A stretch of DNA of 36,650 nt from assembly GCA_018065005.1 (NCBI GenBank), contig JAGHUD010000068.1, positions 1-36,650 of the forward strand. The letters are read 5' to 3'. Position numbers and translations under genes: made by a program. The notes under the pieces are model-generated. The model searched no databases, had not been told where the DNA came from, and was given only the letters and a program-made list of their open reading frames with translations. The stretch is from Candidatus Physcousia equi (lineage in GTDB: Bacteria; Bacteroidota; Bacteroidia; Bacteroidales; Bacteroidaceae). Positions 28,403 to 36,650 of this stretch are shown piece after piece (the first letter of the stretch is position 1; each line of letters opens with the position of its first letter).

Positions 28403-30547
28403 CTACCGAACCATCGCTTTAGCCTTAGCTCGGTCAGGTTTGCCTGTGGCGGTGAGGGGAAGAGCGTCGACAAGGATGATGTCTTTCGGTAGCCAATGAG
28501 GGGGGAAGGAAGGAAGACCTTGCATCTGCGCTCTGACGAGAGCAGGAGGAAGGGTAGTGAGATAGACGAGCGCTTCGCCAAACTTGGGGTGGGGGCGTGA
28601 CGTGACCATGAGGCAGTCACCGAAGAGGTGACGAAGGCATGACTCCACCTCTTCCATCTGGATCTTGATGCCGCCAGAGCAGACGACATTGTCGCTGCGT
28701 CCCAAGATACGGAAACCTCCATCGGGGTTCATCTCCACGATGTCGTGCGTGACGAGTGGATGCTGGCACAGATGTGGCGCATCAATGACGAGACACGAGT
28801 CTGCGCCTTTGGAGAGCGTGACGCCAGGCAGGGGGTAATAGCAGCGGCAATCCTCAGCGTTCATGACGAAATCCCTTAATTGCTGTCCGTCCTTGCTGCG
28901 CAGTTCCTCGCATGCCCCATTCAATCGGCGCAAGGCGATGTGGGAGAGAGTCTCCGTCATGCCGTAGCTGCTCCACACCGGGTTGGGGAAGGTGCGCAGT
29001 TCGGCTTCGAGGTCTGGCGGAATGCTGCCGCCGCCGATGAGGAGGTGGCGCACTTGTCGCAGGAGATTCGCCTCGTCGGGGTGGCGCAGTGTCTCATAGA
29101 CTTGGCTGGGCACCATGGCAACGAAGTCAAGAGAACCAAGAAGTTCGGTCTGTGCAGGGAGAGTGACGGTGCCGTTGGGATTATGGCAAAAGTCTACCAT
29201 GTCGCAGGCGTGTTGCAGGAGACTGCGGAAAGGTCGGTTGGACGGCTGAACGCAGACGAGGCGCAGTTTGCGCTCCATCGCACGCACCACCATCATCATG
29301 CCAGCAATGTATTGCAGCGGCATGCAGAGGAGTGCCGTGTCGCCTTGTTGGAGATGGAGGAAGTCGCAGGTAGTGCGCGCTGATGCACGCATTCGTTCTT
29401 TCTCCACCCAGATCGGTTTGGGCGCCCCTGTGCTGCCACTGGTGTTCAGCAGCAGTTGCGGATGACTGTCGTTCCAGTGGGCTAAGAAGATCGTGCGCTC
29501 ATCGTTTTTGAGCACCTCCCCATGGAGTTGTGTTGTGGGCGGTGTGTTGTCGGTGAAAAGAAGACCCGTGCCAAGTCCTTGTGGGAGGGGAGGCTGTTTG
29601 GGCATGAGCCATCTGGCAATGGTGCCGAGTCCCACGTTCGACTCCAATGCCGAGGTAGCCCACCAACCCATGCCTCGTTCTTCAGCCAACCTAATCCACT
29701 CGTCGCAGCCAGCCAGTCCTCCGTGCAGCGAAGGCTTGAGAACGAGGTAGTGTGGACGGATGGTGTCGAGCATCCTCACCTTATCCTCCTTTCGGTGGAT
29801 GCCGATGAGCTCCTCGTCGAGGGCAATGGGCAGCGTTGCCTCTTGGCAGAGTGTTGCCATCATGGGTGCGTGTCCTTTCGGAATGGGTTGTTCGATGGAG
29901 TGCAGGTTGAAGGAGGCAAGGAGGCGCAGCCGGCTGCGCACATCTTCGAGATAGCCTGGATGGGTGATGGGCAGGGGCGACAGACCACCATTGGCGTCGA
30001 CGCGCAGTTCCACTTCAGAGGCATCGTGCCGCTCGCGGATGTATGCCAGCAGCGCCAGTTCGTCGTCGAAGTTGATGGCACCAATCTTGAGTTTGATGCA
30101 GTGGAAGCCATCCGAGAGTTTTTGGTCAATGCGGCATCGCATCTCGTCGATAGAGCCCATCCAGATGAGACCGTTGATGGTGATGCTGCTCTCTGCAAAA
30201 GTGGGAGAGAGGGGGGACTGCATGGCACCTTCCAATGCGAAGAGGATGCTCGGAGCGTCGAGCAGATAGGAGTAGGGGATGCAGTTGTCGGCGGTGGGCA
30301 CGCAGCCTTCAGGCAAGCGCTCTGCCAATTGGCAGGTCATGCGGCAAGCCGTGTGCAGGCGACGCTCATAGTCCTCCACCGGGAGGGCATCGCACGAGAG
30401 GTCGGGCAGGGGGGCGCACTCGCCCACGCCCTGCCAGCTGCCGTGGCAAAGCGTGACAAGCCAGATGGTGCGTGTGGTGTACCACCCGCGGCTTGTGCCA
30501 GCAGGCTGGTGGAAATGCAGTATGCGTCGCTCGATGTGGTAGGTCAT
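28403..30547 (-). CDS. menC-menE: Fused o-succinylbenzoate synthase and o-succinylbenzoate-CoA ligase (MenC-MenE)
   Basis: One 714-residue chain for two consecutive menaquinone steps: SHCHC dehydration to o-succinylbenzoate (MenC, enolase superfamily), then CoA activation (MenE, ANL superfamily). Residues 1-345 carry the MenC residues: K152 and K154 (CIKLKIG), metal ligands D184 (VDANGG), E219 (SIEQP) and D244 (ALDEE), and K271 (VLKPS). From about 355 the MenE part has the P-loop LLLNTSGSTGAPKP (365-378), SYGMTETLSH, GRSDNVVCSGGIKIQ and the C-terminal lysine in LPLTATGKPD. Both halves look intact, with no internal stop or frameshift. It begins 12 nt after the ABC ATPase gene. No other men genes are in the window. 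Confidence 0.93.
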   Translation of the reverse strand: MTYHIERRILHFHQPAGTSRGWYTTRTIWLVTLCHGSWQGVGECAPLPDLSCDALPVEDYERRLHTACRMTCQLAERLPEGCVPTADNCIPYSYLLDAPSILFALEGAMQSPLSPTFAESSITINGLIWMGSIDEMRCRIDQKLSDGFHCIKLKIGAINFDDELALLAYIRERHDASEVELRVDANGGLSPLPITHPGYLEDVRSRLRLLASFNLHSIEQPIPKGHAPMMATLCQEATLPIALDEELIGIHRKEDKVRMLDTIRPHYLVLKPSLHGGLAGCDEWIRLAEERGMGWWATSALESNVGLGTIARWLMPKQPPLPQGLGTGLLFTDNTPPTTQLHGEVLKNDERTIFLAHWNDSHPQLLLNTSGSTGAPKPIWVEKERMRASARTTCDFLHLQQGDTALLCMPLQYIAGMMMVVRAMERKLRLVCVQPSNRPFRSLLQHACDMVDFCHNPNGTVTLPAQTELLGSLDFVAMVPSQVYETLRHPDEANLLRQVRHLLIGGGSIPPDLEAELRTFPNPVWSSYGMTETLSHIALRRLNGACEELRSKDGQQLRDFVMNAEDCRCYYPLPGVTLSKGADSCLVIDAPHLCQHPLVTHDIVEMNPDGGFRILGRSDNVVCSGGIKIQMEEVESCLRHLFGDCLMVTSRPHPKFGEALVYLTTLPPALVRAQMQGLPSFPPHWLPKDIILVDALPLTATGKPDRAKAKAMVR

Positions 30548-30559
30548 GATGAGTTGATG

Positions 30560-31285
30560 CTATTCAGCCACTTCAAAGTAATGCTCCAGTTCCTGCATGG
30601 CAGAACCGTCCTGGTTGTCGATGTCGCGGATGATGCGACCTTGTTCGAGCAGCGCGATGCGGGGGCAGATGTCGATGGTGTGGTTGAGGTTATGGCTCGA
30701 GATGAGCACCGTGGCAGCGGTCTCGCGGTTGTAGTCTTGCAGAAAGTGTTTCATGGCATTCTGACTGCTCGGATCGAGAAAATTGAAAGGCTCGTCCAGG
30801 ATGAGCACCTTAGGCTGTGTGAGCAAAGCCGCGATGATGCCCACCTTCTGCTTGTTGCCGGCTGAGAGATTGCGGATGAGCTTCTTCTGCCCCGTCACTT
30901 CGCCAGCCATGAAATGCTCATAGCGTTGGAGTGTCTGCTGCAGCTGCTCGTTGCTGATGCCCGAGATGCGCGCCACAAATTGCAGGTATTCGTCGGGCGT
31001 GAGATAGTCGATGATGAAAGACTCGTCGATGTAGGCACCCGTCCAGGTCTTCCACTGCTCGGCTTGTGCAACCTGGATGTTGGTTGCACCATCATTGGAG
31101 ATCATGCTGACGCATCCCGTGTCTGCCTTGATGAGGTCAAGGATGAGCCGGAAGAGTGTGCTCTTACCGGCACCGTTGTTGCCGACGAGACCCAGTATTT
31201 GTCCGCTCTGGATGGTGAACTCGTCTATGTCGACAGCGATTTTTTCGCCAAAAGTCTTCTTGAGATTACTGATTTGTATGTTCAT
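30560..31285 (-). CDS. ABC transporter ATP-binding protein
   Basis: A 241-residue ABC ATPase: Walker A VGNNGAGKS (about 34-42), signature LSAGNKQKVG, Walker B VLILDEPFNFLDP, and the switch His in SSHNLNH. The frame extends to 31399, but the added 38 residues are not family-like; MNIQISNLKKTFG at 31285 is the standard start. The partner membrane protein is most likely the DUF5687 gene upstream (121-nt gap). The substrate is unknown. It sits 12 nt upstream of menCE. Confidence 0.93.
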   Translation of the reverse strand: MNIQISNLKKTFGEKIAVDIDEFTIQSGQILGLVGNNGAGKSTLFRLILDLIKADTGCVSMISNDGATNIQVAQAEQWKTWTGAYIDESFIIDYLTPDEYLQFVARISGISNEQLQQTLQRYEHFMAGEVTGQKKLIRNLSAGNKQKVGIIAALLTQPKVLILDEPFNFLDPSSQNAMKHFLQDYNRETAATVLISSHNLNHTIDICPRIALLEQGRIIRDIDNQDGSAMQELEHYFEVAE

Positions 31286-31406
31286 GAGGATAGCTGTATT
31301 TTCAGTAGTTAATGTTTTGCTGTTCTGATGTGGCATGGGCGGATAAGATGTGCGACAGTGCATCGTCCCGAGGCAGCGCATCGCGCAGATGCCTTGCACA
31401 TTTCGC

Positions 31407-32909
31407 CTATTGCCTGCTTGCTCTGAAGCCTTCCATGTTCTCGTAGCGCCGTTTCATGAACTGCTGGTAGGCAAAGCGCAGCCACTGGCGGTGGGTGAGG
31501 ACACCGATGCCGCCGAGCGCGATGAGCACGAGATAGCCCCACGTGTCGCCAAGTAGTGAGACGCAAGCACGCTCCAAGGCGATGGGGAGGAACATGATGG
31601 TCAGCGTGACGATGTTCTGTTTGCCATTGCCTTGCTTCGACCCCAACTTGGCGTTCAGAGGCAATGTCTCCTTGTTGTAGGCTGCCATCTGGAACAGACA
31701 AGGGTAGACAATGCCCACGACGAAGAAGAGGTAGCCCAACGACATGAGGAAACTGATCTTGCCCGCCAGACAAACAGGTATGAGCAGCAGGAAGGGGAAG
31801 AGCAGCAGGGCGGAGAAGAAGTAGTATTTCGCCGTGAGCAGGTCTAACACACTCTCCCTGTGACTCATCAGGAGGTCCATGTAGTTGCCTTCGTGACACA
31901 TGATGGTGACGAGCGCCGTGGCGCCAGGCACGATGTAGTCGTAGAGGCAGATGAAGGAGCGCATGAAGAGTCCATCGTAGATGTCGCTGAAATAGAGGAT
32001 GCCGCTCAGGAGCAGCATACAGGCAAGCAAGACGAACATCTGCACCTTGAGCATGCGGTTGCGCGTCTTCATGCGTAGCTCGAGTTTGAGGTATTCGCCC
32101 ACAATGCCGAAGCGGTTGAGGAAACTCATCTCATGGCTCTTCTTGATGACCACCTCTTCTTTTTTACCCACTTCATCGTAGAGGATGCTGCCTTGCACCC
32201 ACACATTCATCCTATAGAACAAGACGATGACCGCTACCACTGCGACAACAGCCCAAAGCTCCCATTTGGCAAAGGCATACATGAAGAGCGTGCAGGGCAT
32301 GTCGAGGGGATTGGGGGTGGGCAGCAAGGCGATGAGCAAGATGCCAGCATGAAGGGCAAGAGGGAGGAGGCACCATGCAACATGTCGGGTGCAGAGGGCG
32401 CGAATGAGCAAATAGGCATAACTATTCATGACGATAAGCAGCCACCAGCCTAACCACCATCCCAAAACTGCCCAAAGCGACATACTGTGCCAAACACTGA
32501 TGATGCCAAAGGGCACGAGGAAGAAGCTCCAAAAGAGATTGCCCGCAGAGAAGGCAGCGCGCAACATATATCGGCGCATCAGATACCGGCGACTGATGGG
32601 CAGCAGCGAGTAGGGGCGTGTCTGGTTGGCGGGCGTTTCCTGGAAGATGAAGCGCAGCCAGAAGTCTATGATGAGGAGTATGAAGAACCATCCGTCGAGC
32701 ACATGAAATCCAGCCACACCGTGATACACCTGGCTCATGCCTACGGGCAGCGAGACCCCTAACAGGAGCAGTATGGCGCCATAATAGGCAATCATGAAGT
32801 AGGCGAGAAACTTGACAAAACGGTTGCGCTCGAACATCGGGTGACGCTTGTCGTGCAGTCGTTCGTTCTGTTTCAGTAGTTTGTCGATTATCTTGTTTTT
32901 GATGAGCAT
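31407..32909 (-). CDS. DUF5687-family membrane protein (ABC permease-like)
   Basis: A 500-residue polytopic membrane protein with about ten or more hydrophobic segments, of the DUF5687 type seen next to ABC ATPases in Bacteroidetes. It starts with a basic cytosolic leader (FERNRFVKFL), and a central cytoplasmic region with VGKKEEVVIKKSHEMSFLNRFGIVGEYLKLELRMKTRN precedes the second membrane half, which contains PGATALVTIMCHEGNYMDLLMSH. It is probably the permease of the ATPase at 30560. It lies 55 nt after the outer membrane barrel gene ends. Confidence 0.82.
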   Translation of the reverse strand: MLIKNKIIDKLLKQNERLHDKRHPMFERNRFVKFLAYFMIAYYGAILLLLGVSLPVGMSQVYHGVAGFHVLDGWFFILLIIDFWLRFIFQETPANQTRPYSLLPISRRYLMRRYMLRAAFSAGNLFWSFFLVPFGIISVWHSMSLWAVLGWWLGWWLLIVMNSYAYLLIRALCTRHVAWCLLPLALHAGILLIALLPTPNPLDMPCTLFMYAFAKWELWAVVAVVAVIVLFYRMNVWVQGSILYDEVGKKEEVVIKKSHEMSFLNRFGIVGEYLKLELRMKTRNRMLKVQMFVLLACMLLLSGILYFSDIYDGLFMRSFICLYDYIVPGATALVTIMCHEGNYMDLLMSHRESVLDLLTAKYYFFSALLLFPFLLLIPVCLAGKISFLMSLGYLFFVVGIVYPCLFQMAAYNKETLPLNAKLGSKQGNGKQNIVTLTIMFLPIALERACVSLLGDTWGYLVLIALGGIGVLTHRQWLRFAYQQFMKRRYENMEGFRASRQ

Positions 32910-32964
32910 AGGTGCTTAAAATATTTGGTTCTGCATTTGTGAATTGAGCTAAAGGGGCGGGGCG

Positions 32965-35466
32965 CTACATCTTGCCAGCATTGCCAATGCTCTCTGAACT
33001 GCTCTGGTGCTCGATGTAGTCGCTCTTGACGCGACTCTGTCGCTGCTGGAACTGCTTCTGTGTGTTGCCGAAGGTCCAGCGGGCAGTGAGCACAACGCGC
33101 GTGATGGGCACGCTGATGTTGCTCTGGCTGGTGAAGTTACGTCCCTCCTTGAACTGGTCAATGTGCAACTTGCCGCCCTTTGCCAGTCCCGTCACTCCCG
33201 TCAGGCTGAGGTTGAGTCGATCCTTGAGGAGCGATTTGGAGAGAGTCAGCACACCGAGGTTGAAGCCCGAGGTAGAGCCTTCGAGCGTGAGCCTGCGGCT
33301 GTTCGCCACGACGACCGCGCTCAGCGTCCACTGCTTGGGCAGCGTCTGCTGCACGTTGAGCATGGCGTTGCCGCTCCAACCGTAGTTCTTCGCATCGAGC
33401 ACCGACGAGCTGAGGTCGGCATAGCTGCCCGTTCCGTTGAAGAAGAGACGTGTGGTCCGGGTCAGTGCCCAAGAGGCAAAGAAAGACAGCGAGGTGGTGC
33501 GGCAGTCCACGATATTTCCGTAGGTGGTGTTGAGGATGCCATCTTTGTCGTAGAAGCTGTATTCCTCGATGACACCCTTGTCGAAGGCTTGACTGAGCGT
33601 GGCATTCATGATGAACTTAGGCGTGTAGAGGTTGTAGACGAGGCTCACAATGTGGTTCTTCTCCACCGAGAGGTTGGGTTGACCATAGTTGATGCTCGTT
33701 GGCTCGGAGCGGTCGACGTATGGGTTGAGGAAGGTGATGCCGGGGCGCGAGATGCGCATGTTGTAGGTGGCACCCAGACTCTGTCCTGGCTTGATGGTCC
33801 AGGAAGCCGTCATCGAAGGAACAAGATTGCCGTAGTTCGCTTTGAAAGGAGTCTGACGCAACGAAGCATAGCGTTGCCAGGTGTGCTCGTAGCGTAGCCC
33901 TGCTTTGGCAGACCATCGATCCCATGTATGCTCCGACTCTGCATAGATGGCACCTATCTGGTTGGTGTGCTCGTAGTCACTGCTCATCGCCTCCGAGAGT
34001 TTTTGCTCTCCGCCGATGACGTCATAGTACTTCATATCGCTTGTGCTGCGCCGATGGGCATACTTCAGTCCTGTGTTGAGTTTGGCATGGGCTGTGAGTT
34101 TGTTCACGAGGTCGAACTGCCCAACGTGCTCCGTGGTCATCTCATCGCCCTTGCTCGTTCGGTCGAGCGGAAGCGGAGCCACGCCGTTTGATGCTTGCGT
34201 GCTGTAGAACTCCGTTGTCCAGGAGTCTTTTTGCGAGGGGGTGCAACTCACCTGGTAGGTGAGGGTCATTGAACTCTCATGCTGCGCATCAAAGAAGCGC
34301 TGATAGTCGAGGCTTCCGTTGTAGGTCGTGTTGCCTATCTTGGTCTTCGAGTGGTTGCCAAAGGCATAGCCGACGCCCAGCGCACCTCCATAGAGACGTG
34401 TGATGGGGTCTCCCTCGTTGGTGACGCCAAAACGCTGGATGTCGAATGAAGCATTGACCTGGCTCAGCGAGTCTATCTCATAACCCAGACCTAAGCCGCC
34501 CATGATGAAGGGCACGGTGTTCTTCGACTTGAGGTGATAGTCGGTCTTCATTGCGTCTTCGATCTGTTCGCGTAGTATCTTTACATCCACCTCGCCATTG
34601 TCGACATACTGGTAGTTGAAGTTGGCATTATAGCTCAGTCGCTTGTTCTGACCCGACACGTTGGCGCTGATGCCGCCGCCACGGTTGCCACCATTGGCGC
34701 TGATGCTCCCGTTGTAGCCATTTAGCTGTTGCGCACCACCGGCTGCCACATTCGTCTTTGCCATGCAGATGTTGATGATGCCGCCGGCTCCCTCTGCATC
34801 GTATTTCGCCCCAGGACTGGTGATGACCTCGATGCTGGCAACCATGCTGGCAGGCATGGCTTTGAGGATTAGGCTGGGATTGCTGGTGAGCATCATATTG
34901 GGTTTACCGTCCACGTAGACCTTGAACGACGACTGTCCGCTCACCGTGATATTGTCCTGCCCATCCACCACCACCTTGGGTAGCTTGCGCAGCATGTCGA
35001 GCACCGTCATCGAGCGGCTGTCGATGTCATCCTCCACCGAGTAGGTTATCTTGTCGGCTTCCATGCGCACGACGGGCTTCATGGCTGTCACCTCTACGCC
35101 CCGCATCGTGCTCTCCTTCTCGCTCAGCAGAAGTCTGCCCAGGTCTATTTCCTTTTCGCCCCCGACGGTGAAGTGGCGCATGAGCGCTTGCTTGGCAGTG
35201 GCAGCGCAGACGACCGTGAAGTCGCCTCTGCCGTTGAGCGTGGTCTGAAACTGTCCCTCCGTGCCTGAGAGGGTCATCGCTATGGGTTGGCTTTCGGTGG
35301 TGCCCTTATAGACGCGCACGGTGGCGTAGGGTTCTGGCTCGTTGGTGAGTGAGTCCAGAAGTATTCCCTTCACGGTGGTTTGGGCATTCACGTAAAGGCA
35401 AGCGAGCATGCAACACATAAGCATGACGACTCGCTTGGCATGGAATGTAATTTTGCAGAGTTCCAT
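32965..35466 (-). CDS. TonB-dependent receptor-like outer membrane beta-barrel protein
   Basis: An 833-residue outer membrane protein. The signal peptide ends at LYVNA (about 28). Next is a carboxypeptidase-regulatory-like beta-sandwich (TTVKGILLDSLTNEPEPYATVRV, about 30-112), a plug-like domain (VLDMLRKLPKVVVDGQDNITVSGQ ... IEVITSPGAKYDAEGAGGIINI, about 130-235) and a barrel ending near ARWTFGN. A Gln/Ser/Lys-rich tail follows. This is the OMP_b-brl_3 kind, not a SusC protein, and there is no SusD partner. A strong promoter stands upstream; the ABC permease and ATPase follow, and a shared transport task is inferred. Confidence 0.9.
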   Translation of the reverse strand: MELCKITFHAKRVVMLMCCMLACLYVNAQTTVKGILLDSLTNEPEPYATVRVYKGTTESQPIAMTLSGTEGQFQTTLNGRGDFTVVCAATAKQALMRHFTVGGEKEIDLGRLLLSEKESTMRGVEVTAMKPVVRMEADKITYSVEDDIDSRSMTVLDMLRKLPKVVVDGQDNITVSGQSSFKVYVDGKPNMMLTSNPSLILKAMPASMVASIEVITSPGAKYDAEGAGGIINICMAKTNVAAGGAQQLNGYNGSISANGGNRGGGISANVSGQNKRLSYNANFNYQYVDNGEVDVKILREQIEDAMKTDYHLKSKNTVPFIMGGLGLGYEIDSLSQVNASFDIQRFGVTNEGDPITRLYGGALGVGYAFGNHSKTKIGNTTYNGSLDYQRFFDAQHESSMTLTYQVSCTPSQKDSWTTEFYSTQASNGVAPLPLDRTSKGDEMTTEHVGQFDLVNKLTAHAKLNTGLKYAHRRSTSDMKYYDVIGGEQKLSEAMSSDYEHTNQIGAIYAESEHTWDRWSAKAGLRYEHTWQRYASLRQTPFKANYGNLVPSMTASWTIKPGQSLGATYNMRISRPGITFLNPYVDRSEPTSINYGQPNLSVEKNHIVSLVYNLYTPKFIMNATLSQAFDKGVIEEYSFYDKDGILNTTYGNIVDCRTTSLSFFASWALTRTTRLFFNGTGSYADLSSSVLDAKNYGWSGNAMLNVQQTLPKQWTLSAVVVANSRRLTLEGSTSGFNLGVLTLSKSLLKDRLNLSLTGVTGLAKGGKLHIDQFKEGRNFTSQSNISVPITRVVLTARWTFGNTQKQFQQRQSRVKSDYIEHQSSSESIGNAGKM

Positions 35467-35502
35467 TTTTCTGATGTCAGTCTTGTGTTATCGAATAGCG
35501 TG

Positions 35503-35533
35503 CAAATTTAGGAAACATTTCGCGCTCAACAAA
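35503..35533 (-). promoter_or_regulatory. Promoter of the outer membrane barrel-ABC-menCE run
   Basis: On the minus strand: TTTG (complement of 35530-35533), 19 bp, TAAATTTG (complement of 35503-35510), matching the Bacteroidetes consensus, 37 nt upstream of the barrel gene. Confidence 0.7.
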
Positions 35534-35606
35534 GATTTTGAGCTTTTTTGTTGCATAAACATATAAATAATGTCGAGAATGTGGAGCGTGGGTAAAAAGT
35601 TTTTCG

Positions 35607-35614
35607 TAACTTTG
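35607..35614 (+). promoter_or_regulatory. Putative -7 element for thrC
   Basis: TAACTTTG, an exact TAnnTTTG match, 37 nt upstream of the thrC ATG. The -33 region lacks a clear TTTG. Confidence 0.5.
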
Positions 35615-35651
35615 TGGCGAAAACAAAAACAGAAAACAATAACTCAGCATT

Positions 35652-36650
35652 ATGAATTACTATAGCACAAACCATCAAGCACCCATCGCTACACTCGAAA
35701 AGGCGGTCGTGAAAGGACTGGCTGAAGACCGCGGTCTATACATGCCCGAACGCATCCATGCCTTGCCTCAGGAGTTCTTCGACCATTGTCAGGACATGAC
35801 CTTCCAGGAGATCGCCTGCCAGGTGGCAGATGCCTTCTTTGGCGAAGACATCCCACAGGAGGACTTGCACCGCATCGTGTGCGATACGCTCGCATTCGAC
35901 GTGCCCGCCGTGAAGGTAGCAGACAAGGCTAACTGCCCATTCCTCAAAGGCGATGCTATCTACAGCCTCGAACTCTTCCATGGACCCACGCTGGCATTCA
36001 AGGACGTTGGTGCCCGATTCATGGCTCGTCTGCTTGGCTATTTCAATCGCAAAGCGCAGGACAACCGTTTGGTGAATGTGCTGGTGGCTACGAGTGGAGA
36101 CACCGGAAGCGCCGTTGCCAATGGCTTCTTGGGTGTGCCCGGCGTGCATGTCTATGTGCTCTATCCCAAGGGCAAGGTTAGCCCCATTCAGGAGTGTCAG
36201 TTCACTACGCTCGGTCAGAACATCACCGCCATAGAGGTGGACGGCGTATTTGACGACTGCCAGAGGCTCGTCAAGTCTGCCTTTATGGACGAAGAACTCA
36301 ACCGCCACATGAAGCTCACCTCTGCCAACAGCATCAATGTGGCACGCTTCTTGCCTCAATCTTTCTACTACTTCTATGCCTATGCGCAACTGAAGAAGGC
36401 GGGCGTGGAAGCTCCCGTTGTCTGCGTTCCTTCGGGCAACTTTGGCAACATCTGTTCGGCACTCTTCGGCGTGCGCATGGGGCTCCCCATCAAGCGCTTC
36501 ATCGCAGCGAACAATGCCAACGACATTTTCTACAACTACCTTCAGACGGGCAAGTATGAGCCTAAGGCGAGCGTCCAGACCATTGCCAATGCCATGGATG
36601 TGGGCGACCCCTCCAACTTTGCGCGCATCTATGAGCTCTACAAGCAAGAC
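35652..36650 (+). CDS. thrC: Threonine synthase ThrC (3' end outside window)
   Basis: A PLP enzyme converting O-phosphohomoserine to threonine. The frame runs from ATG at 35652 off the right edge, giving 333 residues of an expected ~430. The N-terminus MNYYSTNHQAPIATLEKAVVKGLAEDRGLYMPE is the classic ThrC start; the PLP lysine is K117 in HGPTLAFKDVGARF; ATSGDTGSAVANGF and the PSGNFGNICS motif follow. It is divergent from the outer membrane barrel gene. Nothing looks broken in the visible part. Confidence 0.96.
   Translation, partial: MNYYSTNHQAPIATLEKAVVKGLAEDRGLYMPERIHALPQEFFDHCQDMTFQEIACQVADAFFGEDIPQEDLHRIVCDTLAFDVPAVKVADKANCPFLKGDAIYSLELFHGPTLAFKDVGARFMARLLGYFNRKAQDNRLVNVLVATSGDTGSAVANGFLGVPGVHVYVLYPKGKVSPIQECQFTTLGQNITAIEVDGVFDDCQRLVKSAFMDEELNRHMKLTSANSINVARFLPQSFYYFYAYAQLKKAGVEAPVVCVPSGNFGNICSALFGVRMGLPIKRFIAANNANDIFYNYLQTGKYEPKASVQTIANAMDVGDPSNFARIYELYKQD

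Noticed and set aside
29522..30865. 447-residue plus-strand frame opposite menCE
   Set aside because: It crosses menCE and the ABC ATPase gene in antisense; both of those have clear catalytic motifs.
35736..36647. 303-residue minus-strand frame at the right edge
   Set aside because: Antisense to threonine synthase, which has its PLP lysine and SGN motifs on the plus strand.

Overview
The window looks like chromosomal DNA from a Bacteroidales bacterium, most likely a Prevotella-type genus. This is inferred from: several promoters matching the Bacteroidetes consensus (TTTG, about 19-20 bp, TAnnTTTG); family content (DUF4369 and DUF5687 proteins, a carboxypeptidase-regulatory/TonB-type outer membrane barrel, an M60 peptidase with a 'DLTGRRV...NGKKMIITK' tail typical of this group); and many Sec/lipoprotein signals. 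I found no rRNA, tRNA, CRISPR array, insertion sequence or prophage. It is mostly core metabolism with several fused or uncharacterised genes between.

Layout. 0.1-6.0 kb, minus strand: a DivIC/FtsB-like division protein, a membrane/DUF4369 protein with an internal lipobox, ligA, dapA and mnmE, ending in a terminator at the left edge. 6.2-10.2 kb, plus strand: dnaX followed 20 nt later by a FemAB-like acyltransferase fused to a DegT-family sugar aminotransferase. 10.2-11.6 kb: metY with its own promoter and terminator. 11.7-12.3 kb, minus: a PduO-type cobalamin adenosyltransferase with a hairpin in its leader. 12.4-14.4 kb, plus: a GH5 mannanase-like lipoprotein and a Fur-family regulator. 14.6-16.2 kb, minus: a small lipoprotein and a YeiH-type transporter. 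16.3-21.0 kb, minus: a tightly packed run queD-queE-folE, a lipoprotein that may be a TIM barrel, and a large secreted helical protein. 21.1-24.5 kb, plus, divergent: a gate-domain membrane protein, a TcdA/ThiF-type enzyme and a beta-carbonic anhydrase, then a terminator. 24.6-27.8 kb, minus: a secreted M60 peptidase. 27.8-28.4 kb: a 650-bp intergenic region with an orphan hairpin and an array of dyad sites about 22 bp apart. 28.4-35.5 kb, minus: a TonB-type outer membrane barrel, a DUF5687 permease, an ABC ATPase and a fused MenC-MenE enzyme. 35.65 kb to the right edge, plus: threonine synthase, cut by the window end.

How the genes fit together. FolE, QueD and QueE form a continuous route from GTP to 7-carboxy-7-deazaguanine (queuosine/preQ0 branch). 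Two envelope proteins of unknown role follow in the same run with gaps of 2 and 5 nt, and this pair is the best candidate here for an undescribed system. MenC-MenE carries out two consecutive menaquinone steps in one chain. The FemAB-DegT fusion suggests amination of a sugar nucleotide followed by acylation of the new amine, although no other sugar-nucleotide genes are nearby. The mannanase and M60 peptidase point to a gut or oral host-associated, glycan- and mucin-using lifestyle (inference).
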